The position numbers and the translations under genes are program-made. From Sulfuricystis multivorans (GTDB lineage: Bacteria; Pseudomonadota; Gammaproteobacteria; Burkholderiales; Rhodocyclaceae): a DNA stretch of 64,000 nt. Of this stretch, positions 1-9,141 are shown in pieces. Position 1 is the first letter of the stretch, and each line of letters begins with the position of its first letter. Where the stretch lies: assembly GCF_003966565.1 (NCBI RefSeq), contig NZ_AP018718.1, positions 496,001 to 560,000 on the forward strand. The letters run 5' to 3'. The notes under the pieces were generated by a model. It saw nothing but the letters and a program-made list of their open reading frames with translations. It was not told where the DNA came from and searched no databases.

Positions 1-1
1 A

Positions 2-289
2 ATGCCAGTAGTTAGCGTCGCCCCGAACGATGCGCTGCTGGAAAAACTGAAATCCAACCTCAAGGAAGTCGCGGCGCGCGGCGGCGAGCTGTTTGTCTTC
101 GCCGATGCCGATTCCCAGGTCGAGGAGGAAGCGGGTTTGCACATCCTGCGCCTGCCGGAACATTACGGCCTGCTCTCGCCGGTGTTGCACGTCGTGCCTT
201 TGCAGCTCTTGGCTTATCATGCAGCTCTGGTCAAGGGCACGGATGTCGACAAGCCACGCAATTTGGCAAAGTCGGTGACCGTCGAATAA
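2..289 (+). CDS. glmS: GlmS, glutamine-fructose-6-phosphate aminotransferase, C-terminal 95 residues (5' end outside window)
   Basis: This is the tail of glucosamine-6-phosphate synthase, which makes GlcN-6-P from fructose-6-P and glutamine as the first step to UDP-GlcNAc for peptidoglycan and LPS. What is visible is the end of the second SIS (isomerase) domain and the strongly conserved C-terminal run [19 protein letters not shown] ... [18 protein letters not shown], a family hallmark that lines the sugar-phosphate site. The whole protein is usually about 610 residues, so some 515 are missing on the left; the ATG at position 2 is an internal methionine, not the start. The stop TAA is 19 nt before the next gene. 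Confidence 0.95.
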   Translation: MPVVSVAPNDALLEKLKSNLKEVAARGGELFVFADADSQVEEEAGLHILRLPEHYGLLSPVLHVVPLQLLAYHAALVKGTDVDKPRNLAKSVTVE

Positions 290-308
290 AAATCAGGGAG
301 AGTCAGTC

Positions 309-2345
309 ATGCCAAAGTTTCATACCGAACGTATTCGTGCCGTCGCCCTCGTCGGGCATGGCGGCGCTGGCAAGACCACGCTGGCGGAGGCCTTGCTCGC
401 CCGTGCCGGTGCGATTCCGGCCGCCGGCAGCGTCGAGAAGGGCAACACGGTCTGCGACTACGATGCGCAGGAAAAGGCCGCCGGTCATTCGCTGCAATCC
501 GCCTTGGTCAATTTCGCCTGGGAAGACGTGCATGTACATCTGATCGATACCCCGGGTTATCCCGATTTCGCCGGCCAGGCGTTGGCTGCCTTGGCGGGCG
601 TCGATACGGCGCTCATCGTGATCAACGCGCAGACCGGCATCGAGCTGATGACCGAACGCATGATGAAGGCCGCCCAACAGCGGGGGCTGGCCTGCATGAT
701 CGTCGTCAATAAGATCGACGCCGAGAATCTCGATCTTAAGGGTCTGATGACCGACATCCGCGCGCGCTTCGGCACGGCCTGCAAGTTCCTCGATTTGCCC
801 ACGCCCGATCATCGCCAGGTCGTCGAGGTGATGGAGCACGACTCAGGGGAAGCCGACATCGATACGGTGGCCCATGCCCACCGGGAACTGATCGACCAGC
901 TCGTCGAAGAGGATGAAAGCCTGATGGAGCGCTACCTCGAGGACGGCCAGGACCCGAGCGCCGGTGAGCTACACGCGCCCTTCGAGAAGGGGCTGCGCGA
1001 AGGGCACCTGATTCCCGTGCTGTTTACCTCTGCCAAGACCGGCGCAGGCATCGACGAACTGTTGCACGTGCTGGCGACGCTCGCGCCCAATCCCGCCGAG
1101 GCCAACTTGCCGCCGTTCTATAAAGATGGCGAGCCGTTCCAGCGCGAGCCGGATGCCTCGAAACATGTCCTGGCGCACGTCTTCAAGGTGATCGTCGACC
1201 CCTACATGGGTAAGGTCGGTGTGTTCCGCGTCCATCAGGGCACGATCAGGAAGGATTCGCAGCTCTTCATCGGCGATGGCAAAAAACCGTTCAAGGTCGG
1301 CCATCTGTACCAGTTGCAGGGCAAGGATTACGTCGAGGTCGATGAGCTGCTGCCTGGGGATCTGGGCGCGATCGCCAAAGTCGAGGAGATCCAATTCGAC
1401 AGCGTGCTGCACGATTCGCACGACGAGGATCATATTCATCTCAAGCCGCTCGAATTCCCGAAACCGATGCAGGGCCTGGCCGTCGAGACGACCAAGAAGG
1501 GCGATGAACAGCGGCTGTTCGAAATCCTCCATAAACTCGAGCTCGAAGACCCCTGCTTCAAGGTCGAACGTCATCCAACCACGCATGAGACCGTGATCTT
1601 CGGTCTCGGCGAGATGCATCTGAAAACCAAGCTCGAACGCATGGCGACGCAATACAAGCTGGAGCTCGCCACCCGTCCGCCACAGATTCCTTATCGCGAG
1701 ACGATCACCCGCCCCGCCGAAGGCCACTGCCGCCACAAGAAGCAGTCCGGCGGCGCCGGCCAGTTCGGCGAGGTGTATCTGAAAATCGAGCCGCTTGCGC
1801 GTGGTGCCGGCTTCGAATTCGTCGATCAGGTCAAGGGCGGCGTGATCCCCGGCGTGTTCATGCCGGCGGTCGAGAAGGGGGTGCGTCAGGCGCTGGAAGG
1901 CGGCGTGGTCGCGGGCTTCCCAGTCGAGGATGTGCGCGTCATCGTCTATGACGGCAAGACCCACCCGGTCGATGGCAAGGAGGTCGCCTTCGTCCAGGCC
2001 GGCAAGAAGGCGACCATCGCCGCCGTGCAGGCGGCTGCCCCGGTGATCCTCGAACCGATCGTGAAGATCGAGGTGCATGTCGATGAGGATCAGATGGGCG
2101 ACATCGCCGGGGATTTGTCGAGCCGCCGTGGCCACGTGACGGGCACCGCGGCACGCGGGGCGGGCCGCATCGCCGTGATGGGCGAGGTGCCGCTCGCCGA
2201 GATCGGCGACTATGCCTCGCGCTTGAAGTCGCTGACCGGCGGCCGCGGCAGCTACACGATCGAGTTCTCGCACTACGCGCAGGTGCCGCCTCCGGTGCAG
2301 CAGAAATTGGCGGCTTCGTTCCAATTGAAGGAAGACGAGGAGTGA
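309..2345 (+). CDS. fusA2: EF-G-like translational GTPase (second EF-G paralogue)
   Basis: A 678-residue protein with the five-domain layout of elongation factor G. Domain I carries G1 GHGGAGKTT near residue 17, G3 DTPGYPDF and G4 NKID; the later EF-G domains end in the RRGHVTGT and GGRGSYTIEFSHYAQVP stretch. The RGITI switch-I sequence of true EF-G, present in the fusA product at 42.9 kb, is replaced by AAGHSLQSAL, which is usual for the EF-G-like family and argues against a simple spare copy. A good ribosome-binding site (GGGAG) precedes the ATG. Its role (backup translocation, recycling or stress) cannot be told from sequence. Confidence 0.9.
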   Translation: MPKFHTERIRAVALVGHGGAGKTTLAEALLARAGAIPAAGSVEKGNTVCDYDAQEKAAGHSLQSALVNFAWEDVHVHLIDTPGYPDFAGQALAALAGVDTALIVINAQTGIELMTERMMKAAQQRGLACMIVVNKIDAENLDLKGLMTDIRARFGTACKFLDLPTPDHRQVVEVMEHDSGEADIDTVAHAHRELIDQLVEEDESLMERYLEDGQDPSAGELHAPFEKGLREGHLIPVLFTSAKTGAGIDELLHVLATLAPNPAEANLPPFYKDGEPFQREPDASKHVLAHVFKVIVDPYMGKVGVFRVHQGTIRKDSQLFIGDGKKPFKVGHLYQLQGKDYVEVDELLPGDLGAIAKVEEIQFDSVLHDSHDEDHIHLKPLEFPKPMQGLAVETTKKGDEQRLFEILHKLELEDPCFKVERHPTTHETVIFGLGEMHLKTKLERMATQYKLELATRPPQIPYRETITRPAEGHCRHKKQSGGAGQFGEVYLKIEPLARGAGFEFVDQVKGGVIPGVFMPAVEKGVRQALEGGVVAGFPVEDVRVIVYDGKTHPVDGKEVAFVQAGKKATIAAVQAAAPVILEPIVKIEVHVDEDQMGDIAGDLSSRRGHVTGTAARGAGRIAVMGEVPLAEIGDYASRLKSLTGGRGSYTIEFSHYAQVPPPVQQKLAASFQLKEDEE

Positions 2346-2361
2346 ACTAGCATCTCGCTGA

Positions 2362-2604
2362 CAGGCGTCAAATCCGGAGCCAGCTGATGATTCTGATTCC
2401 GCTGTGGTTGCCCCGGTCCAGGCAGCCGCGGCGGTGACGATACCGTTATGTCGGCATACGCCGGAGCAGGCGGTCACGGCCGCGGCGCATGGCCATGAGC
2501 AGGTTGCGAAGCAGGTCGCACCGGCCAGGGTAGGCGATCTCGATTGTGATGACTGTTTGCTGTGCCATCTCACCTGCACCGGCTTTCTGCTGGCGGCCCA
2601 GTAA
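2362..2604 (+). pseudogene. CzcI-like metal-resistance protein, N-terminally truncated remnant
   Basis: The frame is open only after a TGA at 2359-2361 and encodes about 80 residues with no signal peptide. The C-terminal half has scattered Cys/His (PLCRHTPEQ, AAHGHEQ, then DLDCDDCLLCHLTC) resembling the small periplasmic CzcI-type proteins found at the head of cobalt-zinc-cadmium efflux operons. The usual signal sequence and first Cys/His block are absent, and the only in-frame starts are GTG codons without a ribosome-binding site. I read it as the tail of a decayed gene; the family assignment is by motif resemblance only. It fills most of the 320-bp gap between the EF-G-like gene and the CusF-like gene. 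Confidence 0.5.
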
Positions 2605-2665
2605 GGCATGACCTGCTGTCCTGCCAACGCCGGTTTTCGTTCAACGACTTTGTCTCGAGGTTGCC

Positions 2666-2956
2666 ATGAAATCCCTTGTATCCCTGTTGGCTGCCGCCAG
2701 CCTGCTTGTTTCCGTCCATGTTTCCGCTGCCGAGGAATTGTCCGAAGGCACCGTCAAGAAGATCGATGTGCCAACCCAGCGCATCATGCTCGCCCACGGC
2801 CCGATCGAGAATCTCGGCATGATGCCGATGACCATGATGTTCAAGGTCAAGGAACCGGCGATGCTCAAGACAGTTTCGGTGGGCGACAAGGTGCGGTTCC
2901 GGGTCGAGTACATCGACGGCAACTACACGATCACCCGCCTCGAACCGGCGAAGTAG
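2666..2956 (+). CDS. CusF-like periplasmic copper-binding protein
   Basis: A 96-residue secreted protein. Residues 1-22 form a classical signal peptide (MKSLVSLLAAASLLVSVHVSAA), followed by a small OB-fold domain with the CusF signature: HGPIENLGMMPMTMMFKV supplies the His and Met residues that bind Cu(I)/Ag(I). In the family it is a metallochaperone that hands copper to a CusCBA-type RND efflux pump. Here the flanking pump genes are remnants, so the chaperone may be orphaned or serve a pump elsewhere. The ATG is preceded by TCTCGAGGTTGCC, a modest ribosome-binding site. Confidence 0.85.
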   Translation: MKSLVSLLAAASLLVSVHVSAAEELSEGTVKKIDVPTQRIMLAHGPIENLGMMPMTMMFKVKEPAMLKTVSVGDKVRFRVEYIDGNYTITRLEPAK

Positions 2957-2958
2957 CC

Positions 2959-3179
2959 ATGCGCGTCCTTGCCCTGTAGCTGACGGTATGCCTGGGCGTC
3001 GGCGGGACAGCGCTGGCGCAGGAAGAGGCAGCGCTCGGCGACATGGGGGCCGGCAGTCGACGGTCGCCGGCCTACGCGGCGGTGATGGCAGGGGCGGCAT
3101 GATCTCGGCGACCGTTCTGACGCTGATCGTAATCCCGGCGCTTTACGCACTGGTCGAGAAATGGCGGATGCGAAGGTGA
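2959..3179 (+). pseudogene. Remnant of an RND heavy-metal efflux operon: start of an exported component fused to the end of a CzcA/CusA-type pump
   Basis: The 5' part reads MRVLAL-stop-LTVCLGVGGTALAQEEAAL, a signal-peptide start broken by a TAG, as expected for the outer-membrane (CzcC/CusC-like) or adaptor component that normally follows cusF. In another frame the 3' part ends GGMISATVLTLIVIPALYALVEKW..., a typical last transmembrane segment of a CzcA/CusA-class RND pump, with a TGA at 3177-3179. Only about 220 bp of an operon expected to be over 5 kb remain, so a large deletion joined the two ends. Identity of the first component is inference; the pump tail is more secure. Confidence 0.65.
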
Positions 3180-3196
3180 CGTTGACGTCAACGTCA
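3177..3196. promoter_or_regulatory. 20-bp perfect palindrome overlapping the putative icmF promoter (candidate operator)
   Basis: TGACGTTGACGTCAACGTCA is its own reverse complement and is followed by one more ACGT half-site (ends about 3200). It overlaps the -35 hexamer of the best promoter candidate. ACGT-rich palindromes resemble, from memory, sites of MerR-family LiuR-type regulators of branched-chain amino-acid and acyl-CoA catabolism, which would suit isobutyryl-CoA mutase. No such regulator is visible in this window. Confidence 0.5.
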
Positions 3197-3210
3197 ACGT
3201 AAGCCAGAAT
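3182..3210 (+). promoter_or_regulatory. Putative sigma-70 promoter of icmF
   Basis: TTGACG (3182-3187), a 17-nt spacer and CAGAAT (3205-3210), about 46 nt before the icmF ATG, which has its own ribosome-binding site (CGGAGG). The -35 lies inside the 20-bp palindrome, so a protein bound there would affect initiation directly. Confidence 0.45.
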
Positions 3211-3255
3211 CGCCGCGATGCGTTAATCTGAAATTCCTGCCCGGAGGCTTTTGCC

Positions 3256-6200
3256 ATGTCCGATCTTGCCCTCGCCGCGAAGCTTGCCCCCTACCGGCCT
3301 GCGCACAAGGTGCGCTTCGTCACCGCCGCCGCGCTGTTCGACGGCCACGATGCCGCGATCAACATCATGCGGCGCATCCTGCAGGCTACCGGCGTCGAGG
3401 TGATCCATCTCGGCCACAACCGCTCGGTGCAGGAGGTGGTGAATGCGGCGCTGCAGGAGGACGTGCAGGGCATCGCCGTCACCTCCTACCAAGGCGGGCA
3501 CCTCGAGTATTTCAAATACATGATCGATCTGCTCAGGGTCGGTGGTGGCGAAGAGATCAAGGTGTTCGGCGGTGGCGGCGGCGTGATCGTGCCGGCCGAG
3601 ATCGAGGAACTGCATGCCTACGGCGTCACACGCATCTACTCGCCCGAAGACGGCGCGCTGCTGGGCCTGCAGGGGATGATCAACGACGTGGTGGCGAAGA
3701 GCGACTTCGCGTTGCCGGCGAACGTCACGCTCGACGAACTGAGAAGCGGCGACCGGCGCAAGCTCGCGCGCGCGATCACGCAACTGGAAAACGATCCGCA
3801 GGGCGCGTTTGCCCAAGCCGTGCGGACGGCCAAGGCGCCCGCCGTGCCAGTGCTCGGCATCACCGGCACGGGGGGGGCCGGCAAGTCTTCCTTGACCGAT
3901 GAATTGATCCGCCGCTTCCGTCTCGATCAGGACGATCGCCTGAAGATCGCGATCATCTCCATCGATCCATCGCGCAAACGCACTGGCGGCGCACTGCTCG
4001 GCGACCGCATCCGCATGAATGCGATCGAACACCCGAACATCTTCATGCGCTCGCTGGCGACACGCGATACCGGCAGTGAACTCTCTGCCGCGCTGCCGGA
4101 GACGATCGCCGCCTGCAAGCTCTCGGGCTTCGACCTCGTCATCGTCGAAACCTCCGGCATCGGCCAGGGCGATGCGGCGATCGTGCCACATGTCGATTGC
4201 TCGCTCTACGTGATGACGCCCGAGTTCGGCGCGGCGAGCCAGCTCGAGAAGATCGACATGCTCGACTTCGCCGACTTCGTGGCAATCAACAAGTTCGACC
4301 GCAAAGGGGCGATGGATGCGTTGCGCGACGTGAGGAAGCAATACCAGCGCAACCGCGCTCTGTTCTCCGCCCGCGTCGAGGACATGCCGGTGTTCGGCAC
4401 TCAGGCCGCGCGCTTCAATGACGATGGCGTCACCGCGCTCTACCAGCATTTGGCCGAGTACCTCTTCGGCAAGGGGCTCAAGCTCCAGCCGGGCAAGCTG
4501 CCGAGGGTAGCAACGAAACATTCCTCGCCGGGCCGCGCCATCGTCCCCGCAGCGCGGAGCCGCTATCTTGCCGAGATCGCCGATACCGTGCGCGCCTATC
4601 ACAAGCATGTGGACGCGCAGGTCGCCATCGCCCGCGAGCGGCAGAGCCTGCGCACGGCGAAAGCCGTCTTCGAGGGCTGCGCCAAGCCCGCGCAGGACTT
4701 CGACGAACTGATTGCGTGGAAGGACGGCCAGCTCGACGCGCGCGCAAAGAAGCTGCTCGAGATGTGGCCCGATACCGTCAAGGCCTATGGCGGCGATGAA
4801 TATGTCGTCAAGATTCGCGACAAGGAAATCCGCACCAAACTCACCCACGAGACGCTCTCCGGCACGAAGATCCGCAAGGTGGTATTGCCGAAATTCGAGG
4901 ATGAGGGCGAACGGCTGCGCTGGCTGATGAAGGAAAACGTTCCCGGCAGCTTCCCTTACACCGCAGGGGTGTTCGCCTTCAAACGCGAGAACGAAGATCC
5001 GACCCGGATGTTCGCCGGCGAAGGTGATGCCTTCCGCACCAACCGGCGTTTCAAGAAACTCTCCGAGGGCATGCCGGCCAAGCGTCTGTCTACCGCCTTC
5101 GACTCGGTGACGCTCTACGGTTGCGATCCGGACGAGCGACCCGATATCTACGGCAAGATCGGCAACTCGGGCGTGTCGATCGCCACGCTCGACGACATGA
5201 AGGCGCTCTACGACGGCTTCGATCTGGCTGACCCGACGACCTCGGTATCGATGACCATCAACGGGCCGGCGCCGGTGATCCTGGCGATGTTCTTCAACAC
5301 CGCGATCGACCAGCAGCTCGACAAATTCCGGCTGGAGAACGGCCGCGAGCCGACCGAGGACGAGGCGGAGAAGATCCGCGAGTGGGTGCTCTCCACCGTG
5401 CGCGGCACGGTGCAGGCCGACATCCTCAAAGAAGACCAAGGCCAGAACACCTGCATCTTCTCGACCGAGTTCGCACTGAAGATGATGGGCGACATCCAGG
5501 AATACTTCGTCCATCACCAGGTGAAGAATTTCTACTCGGTGTCGATCTCCGGCTATCACATCGCCGAGGCCGGCGCAAACCCGATCACCCAGCTCGCGTT
5601 CACGCTCGCCAACGGCTTCACCTATGTCGAGTCATATCTCGCCCGTGGCATGCACATCGACGACTTCGCGCCGAACCTCTCCTTCTTCTTCTCGAACGGC
5701 ATGGATGCCGAATACACGGTGATCGGCCGCGTCGCCCGGCGTATCTGGGCGGTGGCGATGAAGTACAAGTACGGCGCCAACGAACGCAGTCAGAAACTCA
5801 AATACCACGTGCAGACCTCGGGGCGCAGCCTGCACGCCCAGGAGATGGCGTTCAATGACATTCGCACCACCTTGCAGGCGCTGATCGCCATCTACGACAA
5901 CTGCAACAGCCTGCACACCAATGCCTATGACGAGGCAATCACCACGCCGACCGAGGAGAGCGTGCGGCGCGCGATGGCGATCCAGCTGATCATCAATCGC
6001 GAGTGGGGCCTGGCGAAAAACGAGAATCCCAATCAGGGCAGCTTCGTGATCGAGGAACTGACCGATCTCGTCGAAGATGCCGTGCTCAAGGAATTCGAGG
6101 CGCTCGCCGAGCGCGGCGGCGTGCTCGGCGCGATGGAAACGGGTTACCAACGCAGCAAGATCCAGGAAGAATCGCTCTACTACGAGCAGAAGAAGCACGA

Positions 6201-6501
6201 CGGCTCGCATCCGATCATCGGCGTCAATACCTTCCGCAATCCGCATGGCGATCCGATTCCCGAGAAGCTCGAGCTCGCCCGCTCGACCGAAGAAGAAAAG
6301 CGCTCGCAGATCGAGCGCCTGCGCGCCTTCCAGTCACGTCACGCTGCGGAATCGGGACCCATGCTGGCGCGCCTCAAGCAGACCGTGATCGACAACGGCA
6401 ATGTGTTCGAGGTGTTGATGGACGCCGTGCGCGTCTGCTCGCTGGGGCAGATTTCCAGCGCGCTCTATGAGGTCGGCGGCCAGTATCGGCGCAACATGTA
6501 G
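3256..6501 (+). CDS. icmF: Fused isobutyryl-CoA mutase (IcmF), adenosylcobalamin-dependent
   Basis: A 1081-residue fusion of three parts. First is a B12-binding domain (DxH motif FDGHDAA, His31 the likely lower cobalt ligand). Second is a MeaB-like GTPase chaperone (Walker [13 protein letters not shown], about residues 200-212). Third is the (beta/alpha)8 mutase domain from about residue 520. It interconverts isobutyryl-CoA and n-butyryl-CoA, linking valine breakdown to fatty-acid oxidation. The residue in RMFAGEG (Phe586) and that in DQGQNT (Gln730) align with the Phe/Gln pair of isobutyryl-CoA mutases; methylmalonyl-CoA mutase has Tyr/Arg there. It stands alone. A GGCGGG/CCCGCC hairpin (6503-6516) without a T-run follows the stop, before the convergent idh gene. 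Confidence 0.95.
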   Translation: MSDLALAAKLAPYRPAHKVRFVTAAALFDGHDAAINIMRRILQATGVEVIHLGHNRSVQEVVNAALQEDVQGIAVTSYQGGHLEYFKYMIDLLRVGGGEEIKVFGGGGGVIVPAEIEELHAYGVTRIYSPEDGALLGLQGMINDVVAKSDFALPANVTLDELRSGDRRKLARAITQLENDPQGAFAQAVRTAKAPAVPVLGITGTGGAGKSSLTDELIRRFRLDQDDRLKIAIISIDPSRKRTGGALLGDRIRMNAIEHPNIFMRSLATRDTGSELSAALPETIAACKLSGFDLVIVETSGIGQGDAAIVPHVDCSLYVMTPEFGAASQLEKIDMLDFADFVAINKFDRKGAMDALRDVRKQYQRNRALFSARVEDMPVFGTQAARFNDDGVTALYQHLAEYLFGKGLKLQPGKLPRVATKHSSPGRAIVPAARSRYLAEIADTVRAYHKHVDAQVAIARERQSLRTAKAVFEGCAKPAQDFDELIAWKDGQLDARAKKLLEMWPDTVKAYGGDEYVVKIRDKEIRTKLTHETLSGTKIRKVVLPKFEDEGERLRWLMKENVPGSFPYTAGVFAFKRENEDPTRMFAGEGDAFRTNRRFKKLSEGMPAKRLSTAFDSVTLYGCDPDERPDIYGKIGNSGVSIATLDDMKALYDGFDLADPTTSVSMTINGPAPVILAMFFNTAIDQQLDKFRLENGREPTEDEAEKIREWVLSTVRGTVQADILKEDQGQNTCIFSTEFALKMMGDIQEYFVHHQVKNFYSVSISGYHIAEAGANPITQLAFTLANGFTYVESYLARGMHIDDFAPNLSFFFSNGMDAEYTVIGRVARRIWAVAMKYKYGANERSQKLKYHVQTSGRSLHAQEMAFNDIRTTLQALIAIYDNCNSLHTNAYDEAITTPTEESVRRAMAIQLIINREWGLAKNENPNQGSFVIEELTDLVEDAVLKEFEALAERGGVLGAMETGYQRSKIQEESLYYEQKKHDGSHPIIGVNTFRNPHGDPIPEKLELARSTEEEKRSQIERLRAFQSRHAAESGPMLARLKQTVIDNGNVFEVLMDAVRVCSLGQISSALYEVGGQYRRNM

Positions 6502-6547
6502 CGGCGGGCTCCCGCCAGGAAGGCAGGCACCCGTCGGCGCGGTTCTT

Positions 6548-7588
6548 TTATCTGCTTGCCTTGATGCGCTCGACCACCGCGCTGGCGAACTCGAGCGTCG
6601 TGGCACTGCCGCCGAGGTCGCCAGTGCGCACCTTGTCCTCGTTGAGCGTTGCATCGATCGCGCGGCGCAGCCGGTTGCCGAGATCGAAGCGGCCGACATG
6701 GTCGAGCATCATCGCCGCGGCAAGCATCAGCGCGATCGGGTTGGCGATGCCCTGGCCGGCGATGTCGGGTGCCGAGCCGTGGACGGCCTCGAAGATCGCT
6801 GCATGGTCTCCGATGTTGGCGCCTGGCGCCATGCCCAAGCCGCCGACCAGTCCGGCGATCTCGTCGGAGAGAATGTCGCCAAACAGGTTGGTCGTGACGA
6901 TCACGTCGAACTGCCACGGATTCATCACCAGCTTCATCGCGCAGGCATCGACGATGCATTCCTCGAATTCGATCTGGCCCTTGTAATCGCTCTCAAAGAT
7001 TTGGCGCGCGGTTTCGAGGAAGATGCCGGTGAGCGCCTTCATGATGTTGGCCTTGTGCACCACGGTCACCTTCTTGCGCCCTTTGCGGATCGCGTAATCG
7101 AAGGCGAATTTCAGGATGTGCCGGCAGCCCTGGCGCGTATTGATGCCGGTGGCCATGCCGACCGCATGGGGATCGCCGTCGATCGGGATGAAGTGCTCGT
7201 AGCCCATGTAGAGGCCTTCGTTGTTCTCGCGCACCAGCACCAGGTCGATGTTCTCGTAGCGTCCGCCCGGGATCAACGTCAGGGCGGGGCGGACGTTGGC
7301 GTAGAGCTTGAATTCCTCGCGCAGGCGCACGTTCGATGAGCGATAGCCACCGCCGATCGGCGTTTCCAGCGGGCCCTTGAGCGCCAGCTTGGTCTTGCGA
7401 ATGCTGTTGACGCATTCCGGCGGCAGCGGGTCGCCGACGGCGCTGACACTGGCGGCACCGGCGACCTGGCGGTCCCAGACGAAGGGCGCGCCGAGCGCAT
7501 CGAGGGCCATCAGGGTGGCGGTGGTGATTTCCGGTCCGATGCCATCGCCGGGGATCAGGGTTGCGGGAATGGGTTTGCTGGTGGTCAT
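6548..7588 (-). CDS. NAD-type isocitrate dehydrogenase (isocitrate/isopropylmalate dehydrogenase family)
   Basis: A 346-residue beta-decarboxylating dehydrogenase with N-terminal LIPGDGIGPEIT. The substrate-loop sequence YRSSNVRLREEFKLYANVRP has the Ser and Asn typical of isocitrate dehydrogenases, where isopropylmalate dehydrogenases have a hydrophobic residue (LLxLRK). The metal-binding DAC and NLFGDILSDE motifs and GSAPDIAGQGIANP are also present. The ATG at 7588 is preferred because AAAGAGGA lies just upstream; an ATG 18 nt earlier lacks this. It would oxidise isocitrate to 2-oxoglutarate with NAD in the TCA cycle. It is divergent from leuC (143-bp gap) and convergent with icmF. LeuB is the alternative reading, less likely on the loop motif. 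Confidence 0.85.
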   Translation of the reverse strand: MTTSKPIPATLIPGDGIGPEITTATLMALDALGAPFVWDRQVAGAASVSAVGDPLPPECVNSIRKTKLALKGPLETPIGGGYRSSNVRLREEFKLYANVRPALTLIPGGRYENIDLVLVRENNEGLYMGYEHFIPIDGDPHAVGMATGINTRQGCRHILKFAFDYAIRKGRKKVTVVHKANIMKALTGIFLETARQIFESDYKGQIEFEECIVDACAMKLVMNPWQFDVIVTTNLFGDILSDEIAGLVGGLGMAPGANIGDHAAIFEAVHGSAPDIAGQGIANPIALMLAAAMMLDHVGRFDLGNRLRRAIDATLNEDKVRTGDLGGSATTLEFASAVVERIKASR

Positions 7589-7731
7589 GATGTCCTCTTT
7601 CTCCATCTCCGATTGTGATTATTTTTTCATTCTAGTCTCAGATGCGCGCAAGGAGTAACGCTCAAGAAAGCCGCCAGCGCTGGTAGACTCTGAAAAACTG
7701 GTTTTCGAGAACTAGCAAGGAAACCGACGAC

Positions 7732-9141
7732 ATGGCTGGCAAGACGCTTTACGACAAACTCTGGGAGACGCACGTCGTCCGCGAAGAGGACGACGGCACC
7801 TGTCTGCTCTACATCGACCGTCACTTGGTGCATGAGGTGACCAGCCCGCAGGCCTTCGAGGGCTTGCGCCTGGCCTCGCGCCGCCCCTGGCGGGCGCAAA
7901 GCGTGGTCGCCACCGCCGACCACAACACGCCGACCGAGCACTGGGAGCGCGGCATCGAGGACCCGATCTCGCGGCTACAAGTGGAGACGCTCGATCAGAA
8001 CATCCATGATTTCGGTGCCTTGGTGTATTACCCGTTCAAGCATCCGAATCAGGGCATCATCCATGTGATCGGCCCGGAAAACGGCATCACGCTGCCGGGC
8101 ATGACGATCGTCTGTGGCGACAGTCATACCTCGACGCACGGCGCGTTTGGTGCGTTGGCGCACGGTATCGGTACTTCCGAGGTCGAGCACGTGCTCGCCA
8201 CGCAGACGCTGGTGGCGAAGAAATCCAGACGCATGCTGATCGAGGTGCGCGGCAAAGCCGGCGCTGGCGTCACGGCAAAGGACATCGCGTTGGCGATCAT
8301 CGGCAAAATCGGCACCGCGGGTGGTACCGGCTTTGCCGTGGAATTCGCCGGCGAGGCGATTCGTGAGCTGTCGATGGAAGGGCGCATGACCGTCTGCAAC
8401 ATGGCGATCGAAGCCGGCGCGCGCGCTGGGCTGGTGGCGCCCGACGAGAAGACCTTCGCCTATCTCGCCGGCCGGCCATTCGCACCGCAAGGCGCGCTAT
8501 GGGACCAGGCGCTCGCCTACTGGCGCACCCTGAAGAGCGACCCCGACGCGCATTTCGATGCCGTCGTCACGATCGATGCCACGACCATCGAGCCGCAGGT
8601 GACCTGGGGCACCTCGCCCGAACAGGTGGTGCCAGTCGGCGGCCGGGTGCCTGACCCCACCGACGAGCCGGATCCCGTCAAGCGCGCCGCGATCGAACGA
8701 GCGCTCAACTACATGGGGCTTGCCGCCGGCACGCCGATCCAGTCGATCAAGGTGGACAAGGTGTTCATCGGTAGCTGCACCAATTCGCGCCTCGAGGATC
8801 TGCGGGCGGCCGCGCGTGTGGTGCGCGGCAAGAAGAAGGCCGCCAGCGTGAAGCAGGTGCTGGTGGTGCCCGGTTCCGGCAAGGTCAGGCGCCAAGCCGA
8901 GGCCGAGGGGCTGGATAAAATCTTCATCGAAGCGGGTTTTGAATGGCGCGAGCCTGGCTGTTCGATGTGCCTGGCGATGAATGCCGACCGGCTCATGCCG
9001 GGCGAGCGTTGCGCCTCGACTTCGAACCGCAATTTCGAAGGCCGCCAAGGCGCCGGTGGGCGCACCCATCTGGTCAGCCCGGCAATGGCCGCCGCCGCGG
9101 CGATTGCCGGCCACTTCGTCGATATTCGGAGTTTTTCATGA
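7732..9141 (+). CDS. leuC: 3-isopropylmalate dehydratase large subunit
   Basis: A 469-residue aconitase-superfamily subunit for leucine biosynthesis, isomerising 2- to 3-isopropylmalate together with LeuD. The [4Fe-4S] ligands are Cys349 (GSCTNSR) and Cys410/Cys413 ([11 protein letters not shown]). [31 protein letters not shown] near residue 130 is the conserved active-site stretch. Length matches the bacterial family. The start ATG has AAGGA nine bases upstream, and the 3' end overlaps leuD by an ATGA junction, indicating translational coupling. Confidence 0.96.
   Translation: MAGKTLYDKLWETHVVREEDDGTCLLYIDRHLVHEVTSPQAFEGLRLASRRPWRAQSVVATADHNTPTEHWERGIEDPISRLQVETLDQNIHDFGALVYYPFKHPNQGIIHVIGPENGITLPGMTIVCGDSHTSTHGAFGALAHGIGTSEVEHVLATQTLVAKKSRRMLIEVRGKAGAGVTAKDIALAIIGKIGTAGGTGFAVEFAGEAIRELSMEGRMTVCNMAIEAGARAGLVAPDEKTFAYLAGRPFAPQGALWDQALAYWRTLKSDPDAHFDAVVTIDATTIEPQVTWGTSPEQVVPVGGRVPDPTDEPDPVKRAAIERALNYMGLAAGTPIQSIKVDKVFIGSCTNSRLEDLRAAARVVRGKKKAASVKQVLVVPGSGKVRRQAEAEGLDKIFIEAGFEWREPGCSMCLAMNADRLMPGERCASTSNRNFEGRQGAGGRTHLVSPAMAAAAAIAGHFVDIRSFS

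Noticed and set aside
969-2627. 552-codon minus-strand open frame
   Set aside because: Shadow of the EF-G-like gene and the CzcI remnant; no motifs, no ribosome-binding site.
3223-5559. 778-codon open frame on the minus strand
   Set aside because: Antisense shadow of icmF; GC-rich codon bias opens the opposite frame and no family motif is present.
3256-6501. Pivalyl-CoA or methylmalonyl-CoA mutase
   Set aside because: Phe586/Gln730 and the fused domain order fit isobutyryl-CoA mutase.
6548-7588. Annotation as leuB
   Set aside because: The substrate loop has the Ser/Asn pattern of isocitrate dehydrogenase; not excluded without a tree.
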